A DNA stretch of 64,000 nucleotides from Bacteroidota bacterium (GTDB taxonomy: Bacteria; Bacteroidota; Bacteroidia; Chitinophagales; Chitinophagaceae): positions 620,001-684,000 of the forward strand of contig JADJJH010000001.1 in assembly GCA_016706595.1 (NCBI GenBank), given 5' to 3'. The position numbers and the translations under genes are program-made. A model generated the notes under the pieces. That model ran no database searches. It was not told where the DNA came from and worked only from the letters and a program-made list of their open reading frames with translations. Shown piece after piece: positions 45,994-54,169 of this stretch. The first letter of the stretch is position 1, and every line of letters begins with the position of its first letter.

Positions 45994-46797
45994 CTACATT
46001 ACCATGGCATCATACATCTCCTTCTTCACATCTTCCATCCTCATATCTTGAAAAAGATTTCCATTTTTCGCAACCGATATCTTGCCACTTTCTTCAGATA
46101 ATATAACTACTAACACATCGCTATGCTCAGTAGCACCTACACCCGAACGATGCCGTAAACCAATATTGGATGGCAGTTTGGTATTATCACTAATAGGTAA
46201 TACAACCGCTGCGGCAATTAAATTGTCCTTATCAATTAATACGGCACCATCGTGCAAAGGACTCTCTTTGGTAAATATGCTTTCAAGCAGTTTTGCACTT
46301 ACTCGTCCGTTAATCATTTTACCGGTATTGGTATCAAACTCAAATCGTTCGCTACGGGCAATCACTAAAATGGCGCCTATCTTACGTTCTTGCATAAAAG
46401 TAAGTGCCTCGGTAATTTCTTCAATCACATCTTCTTCAACGATATATTTATTCAAGGAATTCGATTGAAACAATCTACTTACAAATCCATTTTTACCTAC
46501 TGGCGACCTTCTGCCTAATGCAATTAAAAACTTTCGAACTTCTGGTTGAAACACTACAATGAGTCCGATTAAACCAATACTCACCAAGCGGTCGAGTATT
46601 TCGCTCATCAATGGCATTTGTAGTTTTTTTACTACCAACCATAAAATATAAATCACAATTGATCCAATAAAGATATTGAAAGCGATACTTTTACGTAAAG
46701 CTCTAAACAATTGAAACACAATAAGTAGTACTAAAAGTATATCGCACAATTCAACAACGGTAAGATGTTGAAAATAAGAGGCTAGATTTTGTAGCAT
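45994..46797 (-). CDS. cdaA: Diadenylate cyclase
   Basis: A CdaA-type membrane enzyme that makes cyclic di-AMP. Three N-terminal membrane helices are followed by a DisA_N cyclase domain with the active-site motifs SPLHDGAVLI and RHRSGVGATEHSD. The frame opens at 46827, but the ATG at 46797 (MLQNLASYFQHL) fits the family start and lies 6 nt after a TATATTTG promoter element. c-di-AMP controls osmolyte and potassium balance and wall homeostasis in other bacteria. It is divergent from the ABC ATPase gene. Confidence 0.94.
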   Translation of the reverse strand: MLQNLASYFQHLTVVELCDILLVLLIVFQLFRALRKSIAFNIFIGSIVIYILWLVVKKLQMPLMSEILDRLVSIGLIGLIVVFQPEVRKFLIALGRRSPVGKNGFVSRLFQSNSLNKYIVEEDVIEEITEALTFMQERKIGAILVIARSERFEFDTNTGKMINGRVSAKLLESIFTKESPLHDGAVLIDKDNLIAAAVVLPISDNTKLPSNIGLRHRSGVGATEHSDVLVVILSEESGKISVAKNGNLFQDMRMEDVKKEMYDAMVM

Positions 46798-46803
46798 GGT
46801 CGA

Positions 46804-46811
46804 CAAATATA
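46804..46811 (-). promoter_or_regulatory. -7 element directly before cdaA
   Basis: TATATTTG on the minus strand ends 6 nt before the ATG at 46797 and supports that start over the longer frame. Confidence 0.5.
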
Positions 46812-46834
46812 CTATTTTTACATCCACATATTTT

Positions 46835-47689
46835 ATGCAAGAAATTATTAAAATTGAAAATCTTTACAAACATTATACTCTTGGCAAACAGGTAGTTCCT
46901 GTATTACGGGGCTTAAATTTGTCGATATTAAAAAATGAATATGTGGCACTTATGGGGCCATCAGGCTCTGGCAAATCAACTTTAATGAATATTATAGGTT
47001 GTTTGGATACTCCCACTGCCGGCAAATATATTTTAAATGGAAATAATGTAAGCACCATTGCAGAGAACTCATTAGCCGAAATTCGAAATCAAGAAATTGG
47101 ATTTGTTTTTCAACAATTTAATTTATTACCGCGCTTAAATGCACTCGAAAATGTGGCACTTCCTTTAGTGTATTGTGGTATTGGTAAAAAGGCACGTGAA
47201 GAACGGGCTCGTGAAGTGTTAGAAAAAGTACATCTATCCGATCGATGGCATCATAAACCCAATGAGTTATCGGGCGGTCAATGCCAACGGGTGGCTATTG
47301 CTCGTGCTTTAATTAATAACCCATCCATTATATTAGCCGATGAACCCACAGGTAATCTTGATTCAAAAACCTCGGTTGAGATTATGGAGATTTTTGATAC
47401 CATTCATAAAGCAGGCAATACCGTAATCTTAGTAACCCATGAAGAAGAAATTTCAAGATTTGCAAAACGTATCATTCGTCTAAAAGATGGATTGATAGAT
47501 AATGAATCGGTTCAAAATAACGAGGTACGTGAAAAAATTGAAATTCCTTCAAAACCCATTGACCAACCTGTAATAGAACCGAAAATAGAATCCGAAATTC
47601 AAGAACCAAGTCAACCCGAAATACAGCCGGAAGCCATTCAACCTGAACCAAGTATCAGAATTATGGATGAAAGCGATTCACTTGTTTAA
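46835..47689 (+). CDS. MacB/LolD-type ABC ATPase with acidic-proline tail
   Basis: Starting at the ATG 46835 (MQEIIKIENLYKHY), a 284-residue ATPase: Walker A GPSGSGKST, Q loop FVFQQFNLLPRL, signature LSGGQCQRVAIARAL, Walker B ILADEPTGNLD and switch VTHEEE. These are features of the MacB/LolD class, which work on lipoproteins, peptides or drugs from the periplasmic face. The last ~60 residues (after about 225) are an unusual Glu/Pro/Gln/Ile-rich tail. The permease is not adjacent. The next gene, the B12 adenosyltransferase, starts 9 nt downstream. Confidence 0.88.
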   Translation: MQEIIKIENLYKHYTLGKQVVPVLRGLNLSILKNEYVALMGPSGSGKSTLMNIIGCLDTPTAGKYILNGNNVSTIAENSLAEIRNQEIGFVFQQFNLLPRLNALENVALPLVYCGIGKKAREERAREVLEKVHLSDRWHHKPNELSGGQCQRVAIARALINNPSIILADEPTGNLDSKTSVEIMEIFDTIHKAGNTVILVTHEEEISRFAKRIIRLKDGLIDNESVQNNEVREKIEIPSKPIDQPVIEPKIESEIQEPSQPEIQPEAIQPEPSIRIMDESDSLV

Positions 47690-47698
47690 TACTTAAGT

Positions 47699-48259
47699 AT
47701 GTCATTTAAAATTTATACCAAAACCGGTGATAAAGGTAGTACCGGATTAATTGGAGGCACTCGAATACCTAAAAGTCATATTCGCATTGAAGCCTATGGC
47801 ACTGTTGATGAATTAAATTCATGGATAGGAAACCTTATTGATCGTCTTCATATTGATGAAAGTAAAATAGTGCTTCGCGAAATTCAAGATCGATTATTTA
47901 CCATTGGCTCATCGCTTGCTTGTGATCCAGCAAAAGACACCAAAATGCATATCCCCGATTTGAAATCTGCGGATGTTGAATTGCTTGAACAACAAATTGA
48001 TTTAATGAATGAAAGTTTGCCTGAGTTAAAACATTTTGTTTTACCTGGTGGTAATGAACTCGCATCTTCTTGTCATGTTGTGCGTTGTGTGTGCCGTCGC
48101 GCTGAAAGAATTTGTGTTCACTTACAACAAGAAAATGAGTTTGTTGATGATAAGGTGATTATTTACTTGAATCGACTTTCGGATTATTTATTTGTATTGT
48201 CGCGATTTATCTTACATGAGAATGGTGGTGTTGAAACCAAATGGGAACCACGATTATAA
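47699..48259 (+). CDS. Cob(I)alamin adenosyltransferase, PduO type
   Basis: A 186-residue PduO-type ATR, which puts the 5'-deoxyadenosyl group on cob(I)alamin. The N-terminal ATP loop YTKTGDKGSTGLIGGTR, YGTVDELNSWIG and the helix with CHVVRCVCRRAERI are diagnostic. It forms trimers in the family. It is 9 nt after the ABC ATPase gene and may share its transcript. Its product, adenosylcobalamin, is the cofactor of the NrdJ encoded at 32115. Confidence 0.95.
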   Translation: MSFKIYTKTGDKGSTGLIGGTRIPKSHIRIEAYGTVDELNSWIGNLIDRLHIDESKIVLREIQDRLFTIGSSLACDPAKDTKMHIPDLKSADVELLEQQIDLMNESLPELKHFVLPGGNELASSCHVVRCVCRRAERICVHLQQENEFVDDKVIIYLNRLSDYLFVLSRFILHENGGVETKWEPRL

Positions 48260-48621
48260 TTCTCAGTTATTCTTAAAACCCTTGATACTGCGTTAGGCAA
48301 ATGCCGCACGTGCGCCACCCTTTATTGACGAAAGTCAACGCTTCCGATAGCCATCGGGATTGAAAAATTTGCATGCCTTGTCTGAGGGGCTTTAAGAACA
48401 ACCTAAAGGTTTCAAGATAACTATTCTACAAACTTTCTTCCCCGCAGTCCACAACTACTATATTGAATTGAAGAAATTTTCGAGTGTGTCTCCGTGGGTA
48501 GAAAGGAAAATACTCAATTCATGTAAAGAAAAACTTGAATTAATTAAGAAATGTACCACTGTAGAACTTAAATTTATCAAGCTAAAATCTTACAAGCACC
48601 TAAAATATTTTCAAACAAAAC
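48260..48621. other. Intergenic region holding structured repeat copy 1
   Basis: 362 bp. 48267-48401 is the structured element; the remainder shows no RNA gene. A 60-codon frame at 48468-48650 overlaps the next gene and is not convincing. Confidence 0.6.
48267..48401 (+). repeat. Covarying structured repeat, copy 1
   Basis: The outer arms 48267-48285 and 48383-48401 pair at 15 of 19 positions. Inside are a TTGAC-GAAA-GTCAA hairpin (48325-48338) and a CCGAT-AGCC-ATCGG hairpin (48344-48357), flanked by a GCAAAT/ATTTGC stem. The inner part is nearly identical, in inverse orientation, to 51289-51378, while the outer arms differ. Confidence 0.75.
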
Positions 48622-49185
48622 ATGCTACAAACTTTAAACCCTCAAACTAATTTAACCACCCAAAGATTATTGCTTCGAGAGATTACACTTTCGGATGCTC
48701 CTGAAATGTTTCGTCTTCGCAGTGATGAACAAATTATGAAGTATATTGGTCGACCAAGAGCAAAACGAATTGAAGACGCCGAGGAATTGATAACACGAAT
48801 CAGTCAAAATATTGAACGTAATACATCGCGCAATTGGGGGATTACTATGCAAGGAAACGATAAAATTATTGGGTCGATTGGATTTGTAACAATCATACCT
48901 GAACACTTTCGTGCCGAACTGGGTTACTTGCTTGATCCTCATTTTCAACGACAAGGAATTATGCATGAAGCTATACAAGCTGTATTGCATTATGGTTTTG
49001 CCGAAATGAATTTACATTCAGTTGAAGCGATTACTGCACCAGAGAATGAAGCATCCAATAACATTTTATTGAAATCGGGTTTTATTTTAGAAGGTCACTT
49101 CAAGGAAGATTTTTATTTTGATGGTAAGTTTTTAGATTCCAATGTGTTTTCATTATTGAAATCGAATTTTAGTGTAGTTATTTAA
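48622..49185 (+). CDS. GNAT-family N-acetyltransferase (RimJ/RimL-like)
   Basis: A 187-residue GNAT enzyme. The entry TTQRLLLREITLSDAPEMFR, IGSIGF, the acetyl-CoA loop LGYLLDPHFQRQGIMHEAI and ENEASNNILLKSGFILEG are typical of the RimJ/RimL-like branch, which acetylates protein N termini or small molecules. The target cannot be inferred. It is convergent with the SIMPL lipoprotein gene, 12 nt apart. Confidence 0.9.
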   Translation: MLQTLNPQTNLTTQRLLLREITLSDAPEMFRLRSDEQIMKYIGRPRAKRIEDAEELITRISQNIERNTSRNWGITMQGNDKIIGSIGFVTIIPEHFRAELGYLLDPHFQRQGIMHEAIQAVLHYGFAEMNLHSVEAITAPENEASNNILLKSGFILEGHFKEDFYFDGKFLDSNVFSLLKSNFSVVI

Positions 49186-49197
49186 AATTTTTAGAAA

Positions 49198-49899
49198 TTA
49201 ATCTACCATTAAAAATTCGGTGGTAATACTCTTCTTAAACTCAATAACCTCCGGTGAAATTTTAAATCCTCTTCCTCCATAACCTTTATTGTAAGTATCT
49301 ATTCTATCACCTGTTGAGTACCCTTGATGTTCGCTATTGGTCAAATCATTGGATATAAATAATAACTTCCCAAGTTTTACATTCGCTCTGCTAGTTAATT
49401 TATTTGCCGATTTTAATGCATCATCATAAGCTAATAAATCAGCTTCGCGCAATAAACTATCGGCCTTCGAATGGTTAAATTGAATTTGACTTATACTACT
49501 GATTTTTGTTTCAAGTAGTTTGCCTGTTAAGTCAGTAAACTTACTGATATCGTTCAATACAAAATCAATGGTTTGTTCGGCTTTATATCCAATAAATCTA
49601 TTTGAGTTGCCAATATATTCGTAATCCTTATTTGCCGAAATGCTACTGGTTTTAATATCTAAATTTTTTCTTCCAAAACTTTCTAAAATCTGAACTACCG
49701 AATCAACGGTTGCTTGTGTTTCGGCAACTGCATCTACCATTCGTGGTTTTGTGAATGCCACATTTATGGTAAGGATTACTAGATCGGGCATTATCCTTAT
49801 TTTACCTTCACCTGAAACGCGAATCATTTTTGGCTTTTCGGTATTGGAATTAGAACATGATAAGAAGAATGATACAAGAAGAATGAGTGCATATTTCAT
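49198..49899 (-). CDS. SIMPL-domain lipoprotein
   Basis: A 233-residue exported protein with a lipobox (FFLSC) near residue 15 and a SIMPL/DUF541 domain: IRVSGEGKIRIMPDLVILTI at the start and YKAEQTIDFVLNDI later. SIMPL proteins form periplasmic oligomers and have been linked to stress or protein interaction, without a defined activity. It lies alone on its strand. Confidence 0.87.
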   Translation of the reverse strand: MKYALILLVSFFLSCSNSNTEKPKMIRVSGEGKIRIMPDLVILTINVAFTKPRMVDAVAETQATVDSVVQILESFGRKNLDIKTSSISANKDYEYIGNSNRFIGYKAEQTIDFVLNDISKFTDLTGKLLETKISSISQIQFNHSKADSLLREADLLAYDDALKSANKLTSRANVKLGKLLFISNDLTNSEHQGYSTGDRIDTYNKGYGGRGFKISPEVIEFKKSITTEFLMVD

Positions 49900-49978
49900 G
49901 ATGGAAGCTATTCAATTTTCGACTAAAGTACGCTCATGCATTAAAATTAAAAGTTAATTCTCATTGATGATGATGTAA

Positions 49979-51148
49979 CTAATCTCTCATCAACACATGG
50001 GTAATAATCGAGCTAGCCGTTCCGCCAATACTTTGAATGAGTCCGGTCTTTACTTCCTTCTGTATTTGATTTGCACCTGCTTGATTGGTTAATTGCAAAT
50101 ACGCTTCTACGGCTTGGTAAACTCCTGATGCACCTATAGGATGACCTCGTGCTTTTAATCCACCAAAACTTGATACCGGAATTTTACCTGCCAAAGAAAT
50201 TTCATTGTCCATTGCCAGTTTCCAACCTTCTCCTTGCTTTGCAAAACCCATCGCCTCGAGAGATAAAACAGCAATTACAGAATAGGCATCATGCAATTCA
50301 AAAAAATCAACATCATTAGAAGTTATGCCTGCCATCTGATAGGCTTTTGCACCCGAACGTTGAATGCCTTCTGCCGCTAAAGGGTCGCGACGATTAGCAA
50401 TACCTACATATTCAGAGGCAGCACCCGAACCTGTAATTTTTACCGTAGGTACCTTTGAATTTGTGGGAGGATACTTTGATAAAACCAATGCGGCACTTCC
50501 ATCACAAATAGGTGAGGCATCATAAATTCGCAAAGCATCGGTGATAAATTTTGCATTCAAATAATCTTCGAGCGTAATTACTTTATGAAAAAGCGCATAA
50601 TCACTTTTATTCGCATTGGCATGTGCATTGATGCCAAAACCTGCAAAGGCATCAGGTGATATTTTATAGTTATCAATATACCGTCGCATCAAACCAGAAT
50701 TTAAGGTTACAAACGATTCGCCTTTGCCGCCTTCAATTTCCCAATCAGATGCGGTGGCAATAGATTGGGTAATAAAATCTTTATCGTGGTGACTCATTTT
50801 TTCTAAACCACAAACTACAACGGTATCACACATACCACTCATAACCGACATAAATCCATTTCGCAAAGCAGCCCCACCCGATCCACAAGCTGCCTCTAAG
50901 GTAACAGCTTCAATGCCATTGAGTCCGGCCTCACTGGCAACTATGGGCGCTAATTGCTGTTGATGCGAAATCATACCCGATAACATATTGCCTACATACA
51001 ATGCATCAGCAGTTTCGATACCTGCATTGTGCATGGCTAAACGAATGGCTTCGGCGCCCATTTGTCGCAAACTTTTTTCATTTGACTTTTCAACTTTTAT
51101 TTGTCCGATACCGGTTATGAATACGCCGGGTTTATCTGTTGGCTTCAT
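49979..51148 (-). CDS. Thiolase (SCP2/acetyl-CoA acetyltransferase-like)
   Basis: A 389-residue thiolase-fold enzyme. The nucleophile Cys is in LEAACGSGGAAL, the catalytic His in GGLKARGHPIGASG, and HDAYSV carries the Asn/His-loop equivalent. The C terminus (SIGGTASSIITHVLMRD) has no second Cys, as in SCP2-type and archaeal-type thiolases, so it may condense rather than cleave by the classical route. Substrate is unknown. It is divergent from panB, with a structured repeat between. Confidence 0.88.
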   Translation of the reverse strand: MKPTDKPGVFITGIGQIKVEKSNEKSLRQMGAEAIRLAMHNAGIETADALYVGNMLSGMISHQQQLAPIVASEAGLNGIEAVTLEAACGSGGAALRNGFMSVMSGMCDTVVVCGLEKMSHHDKDFITQSIATASDWEIEGGKGESFVTLNSGLMRRYIDNYKISPDAFAGFGINAHANANKSDYALFHKVITLEDYLNAKFITDALRIYDASPICDGSAALVLSKYPPTNSKVPTVKITGSGAASEYVGIANRRDPLAAEGIQRSGAKAYQMAGITSNDVDFFELHDAYSVIAVLSLEAMGFAKQGEGWKLAMDNEISLAGKIPVSSFGGLKARGHPIGASGVYQAVEAYLQLTNQAGANQIQKEVKTGLIQSIGGTASSIITHVLMRD

Positions 51149-51267
51149 GGCTTCATGTTTTAAAATTGCACGTTCAACAAATGTATTAAAAACAAATCAT
51201 GAGTTCTATAGGCAAGATGAAATAATTGTCATTATTTATTTAAGTTAAAATGAACCGAAAATTGTGT

Positions 51268-51399
51268 GGTGGTTCCAAAAGCACCTCAGACGAGGCTTGC
51301 GAATTTTTCAATACCGATGGCTATCGGGAGCGTTGACTTTTGTCAATAAAGGAATTGACAAATTAGCATAACGAAGTATGAGGGGTTTTTCGAACCACC
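51268..51399 (-). repeat. Covarying structured repeat, copy 2
   Basis: The outer arms 51268-51288 and 51379-51399 pair at 18 of 21 positions. Inner hairpins: CCGAT-GGCT-ATCGG (51314-51327) and TTGAC-TTTT-GTCAA (51333-51346), with a longer imperfect middle stem around them. It is the inverse-orientation relative of 48267-48401. Confidence 0.78.
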
Positions 51400-51593
51400 C
51401 AAGAAAGATACCCGTGGCAACGATTGAGGCGATACCTCGGCGCTTTTGCACATTTGTAATAACTTTTTGAATATACTATTGCGCCGAAGTACAAGCCGAA
51501 AGCGTGTCTGCCACCCAAAATAAACTGAATCATATCTCTAAGATGTGCATCAAAATAAATAGCCATTTATAGCTGCTTTCGAACTTTAGCATC

Positions 51594-51601
51594 TACTTTT
51601 G
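51594..51601 (+). promoter_or_regulatory. -7 element of panB
   Basis: TACTTTTG (TAnnTTTG) lies 19 nt before the panB ATG. Confidence 0.4.
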
Positions 51602-51620
51602 TTGCACTAAAAAATGCTTC

Positions 51621-52445
51621 ATGAGCGTACATAAGGAGAATAAGGAATTTAAAAAAATAACTACCCATGCTTTATTAGCTATGAAGCAAAGAGGCGAAAA
51701 AATATCGATGCTTACCGCTTATGATTTTTCGATGGCAACCATTTTAGATGATGCCGGGATTGATGTTTTATTAGTGGGTGATAGTGCCAGTCATGTAATG
51801 GCCGGACATGAAACGACCTTGCCGATTACCTTAGATCAAATGATATACCATGCGGCCTCGGTTATTCGGGCAGTAAAAAGAAGTCTGGTGGTAGTTGATT
51901 TACCCTTTGGCTCGTACCAAGGAAATTCAAAGGAAGCATTAAATAGTGCGATTCGAATTATGAAAGAAGCCGGCGCACATTCTATTAAATTGGAAGGCGG
52001 TGAAGAGGTTGTTGATTCGGTGAAACGAATTATTTCATCGGGCGTGCCAGTAATGGGACATTTAGGATTAACGCCACAAAGTATATATAAATTTGGTACG
52101 TATACTGTTCGTGCAAAAGAAGATGAAGAAGCAGAGCAGTTAGTAAAAAATGCGCACTTGTTGCAAGAGGCCGGATGTTTTGCGATTGTACTCGAAAAAA
52201 TTCCGGCAGCGCTTGGTAAGCGAGTAGCTGATGAATTAAAAATTCCGGTGATAGGTATTGGTGCAGGTGGCGGTGTCGATGGACAAGTTTTAGTAATGCA
52301 TGATATGCTGGGTATTAATAAAGAATTCAATCCACGTTTTTTACGTCGATATTTAAACATGTATGAACAAATTTTGGAAGCTACGAAGCAGTATATCAGC
52401 GATGTAAAGAGCCGGGATTTCCCCAATGAAAGTGAACAATATTGA
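51621..52445 (+). CDS. panB: 3-methyl-2-oxobutanoate hydroxymethyltransferase
   Basis: A 274-residue PanB, the first committed enzyme of pantothenate synthesis, which transfers a hydroxymethyl group from methylene-THF to ketoisovalerate. Motifs: ISMLTAYDFSMATILDDAGI, LLVGDSASHVMAGHETTLPI, DLPFGSYQG and GHLGLTPQS. The TIM barrel is complete; the ending RFLRRYLNMYEQI is normal. It uses methylene-THF, the same pool as the nearby metF. Confidence 0.96.
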   Translation: MSVHKENKEFKKITTHALLAMKQRGEKISMLTAYDFSMATILDDAGIDVLLVGDSASHVMAGHETTLPITLDQMIYHAASVIRAVKRSLVVVDLPFGSYQGNSKEALNSAIRIMKEAGAHSIKLEGGEEVVDSVKRIISSGVPVMGHLGLTPQSIYKFGTYTVRAKEDEEAEQLVKNAHLLQEAGCFAIVLEKIPAALGKRVADELKIPVIGIGAGGGVDGQVLVMHDMLGINKEFNPRFLRRYLNMYEQILEATKQYISDVKSRDFPNESEQY

Positions 52446-52479
52446 TTCTCAATTCTACAATCTACTTAGGTTTTGTTAC

Positions 52480-52620
52480 GCGGATTCGGGGTTTGGGGTT
52501 CGAATATATAATTTGTCTTGAATTGATGTTAGTTGTTAGGAATCAGATGTTAGGGAATTATACGAGCTAAGCGTATTTACCTTCGAATTTCGATATTAGG
52601 AATTTTCTGTGATTTTCAGT
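52480..52620. repeat. Intergenic TTCGGGG/TTCGAATTTCGA repeat block, copy 2
   Basis: The core 52540-52593 matches 35521-35575 over about 54 bp (ATCAGATGTTAGGGAATT, GAGCTAAGCGTAT and CTTCGAATTTCGA segments). Both copies start with TTCGGGG-type units and lie in gaps after genes. Confidence 0.7.
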
Positions 52621-52959
52621 GTGGTGTACTTTTCATCATCTCCAACCAGCGTGGTTGAACCCGAAAAGATTGAAACGTATGGCATGTCCAGACTAAAACG
52701 TCTAGATATTTTTATTTCATTTTTAAGTCGAATTCATATAAAGTAATCATTCGGTTTTATAATCGTTACGCATCAATAAAGAAGTAGTATGCTATAAAAT
52801 ATTTCAAGCTTATCAATGATGGCAACACACTGCAGCTTTCATTACAGATGGTATTTTTTATTCAATAGAATAAGAATAGACAGACGTTAGCGATGTTAGC
52901 TTAGAACGATATAAATACTCACTTCGTACTTCGTATTTTTCCATTTGATAATCCTCGAT

Positions 52960-52967
52960 TACATTTG
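52960..52967 (+). promoter_or_regulatory. -7 element directly before metF
   Basis: TACATTTG ends 6 nt before the ATG at 52974 and overlaps the longer TTG-started frame, supporting the ATG as the true start. Confidence 0.5.
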
Positions 52968-52973
52968 CTCACT

Positions 52974-53930
52974 ATGAAAGTGACACAACATATTAAAGAG
53001 GCTAAAGGGAAAACTTTATTTTCGTTTGAAATTCTACCACCGGTAAAAGGAAAAAGTATTGAATCCATCTATAAATCCTTAGACCCGTTAATGGAATTTA
53101 AGCCTTCGTTTATTAATGTTACTTATCATCGATCTGAGCAAATCTTTAAGAAAAAATCTGATGGTTCATTTGATCGTATTGATATCCGAAAACGTCCCGG
53201 CACGGTGGGTATTTGTGCAGCCATCATGAATCATTATAAAGTAGATGCCGTTCCTCATTTAATTTGTGGTGGCTTCTCGAAAGATGAAACTGAAAACGCA
53301 TTAATTGATTTGAATTTTTTGGGTATAGATAATGTCTTGGCTTTGCGTGGCGACCCCCCTAAAAACGAAAAGTATTTTGCACCTGATCCACATGGGCATG
53401 CGTATGCCATTGATTTAGTAAAACAAATTGAGTTATTAAATCGCGGTCATTATCTTGAAGATGAAATTGAAAGTGGTGTAAATACTGATTTTTGTATAGG
53501 CGTTGCTGGTTATCCCGAAAAGCATAATGAGAGTCCGAACCCTGATTTAGACCTAATGTTTTTAAAAAACAAAATTGATGCCGGTGCTGATTATATTACT
53601 ACTCAAATGTTTTTTAATAATCAGAAGTATCATGATTTTGTAAAAAAATGCCGCGAGTTAAACATTGAAACACCCATTATACCCGGGTTAAAACCACTCA
53701 CAAGTATTAAACAATTATCGGCCATTCCATCTCATTTCCATGTAGATATTCCGAATGAATTAGCGCTTGAAATGATGAAATGCAAAAATGAAAAAGACGC
53801 TGAAATTGTTGGCACAGAATGGCTATTAAATCAAACCCGAGATTTAATGAAAGCGGGCGCTCCGGTAATTCATTTTTATACCTTAGGCAAACCGAATGTG
53901 GTATTAAATGTAATGAAGGAAATCGCCTAA
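52974..53930 (+). CDS. metF: Methylenetetrahydrofolate reductase
   Basis: A 318-residue MetF from the ATG at 52974. It reduces methylene-THF to methyl-THF for methionine synthesis. Motifs: FSFEILPPVKGKSIES, NVTYHRSEQ, HLICGGFSKDETENAL, NVLALRGDPP, GVAGYPEKHNE and TTQMFFNN (FAD and folate sites). The open frame extends 3 codons upstream to a TTG at 52965, but that codon lies inside the promoter element, so the ATG is preferred. Confidence 0.95.
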   Translation: MKVTQHIKEAKGKTLFSFEILPPVKGKSIESIYKSLDPLMEFKPSFINVTYHRSEQIFKKKSDGSFDRIDIRKRPGTVGICAAIMNHYKVDAVPHLICGGFSKDETENALIDLNFLGIDNVLALRGDPPKNEKYFAPDPHGHAYAIDLVKQIELLNRGHYLEDEIESGVNTDFCIGVAGYPEKHNESPNPDLDLMFLKNKIDAGADYITTQMFFNNQKYHDFVKKCRELNIETPIIPGLKPLTSIKQLSAIPSHFHVDIPNELALEMMKCKNEKDAEIVGTEWLLNQTRDLMKAGAPVIHFYTLGKPNVVLNVMKEIA

Positions 53931-54144
53931 TTCTTTCTGCTTAAGCCTTCGCTAAGTTAAGTTTACCGGCTGTGTTAGCGGTGTTCCGGATTGAGGTATC
54001 GTTTAACCTAATTCACCAGAGTATAGCCATATCGATGATGTAAGTATTTGCCATGTTTTCAAGAGTTAAGAATCTAATGCTCAACCCCTTACCCTAGTAT
54101 AATACCATTCATCCAGAACGATATGATGTTTTAATTGATTTGAA

Positions 54145-54152
54145 TATCTTTG
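54145..54152 (+). promoter_or_regulatory. -7 element of LolA-like gene
   Basis: TATCTTTG (TAnnTTTG) lies 17 nt before the ATG. No clear TTG at -33. Confidence 0.45.
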
Positions 54153-54169
54153 AAATCAAATAAATAAAT

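Larger units (their letters stand above)
51149..51620. other. Divergent intergenic region holding structured repeat copy 2
   Basis: 472 bp between thiolase and panB. It contains the element at 51268-51399, a further hairpin-rich GATACC stretch (51400-51440), and the panB -7 element (51594-51601). A 67-codon minus frame inside is not supported. Confidence 0.6.
52446..52973. other. Intergenic region with repeat copy 2
   Basis: 528 bp. The start (52480-52620) is the TTCGGGGTTTGGGG/TTCGAATTTCGA repeat block; the end carries the metF -7 element. Nothing else was recognised in the middle. Confidence 0.6.

Noticed and set aside
48468..48650. 60-codon plus-strand frame before the GNAT gene.
   Set aside because: Lysine-rich AT-derived composition, overlaps the real gene start and has no promoter.
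51363..51566. 67-codon minus frame in the thiolase-panB gap.
   Set aside because: Lies over the structured repeat and has no family features.
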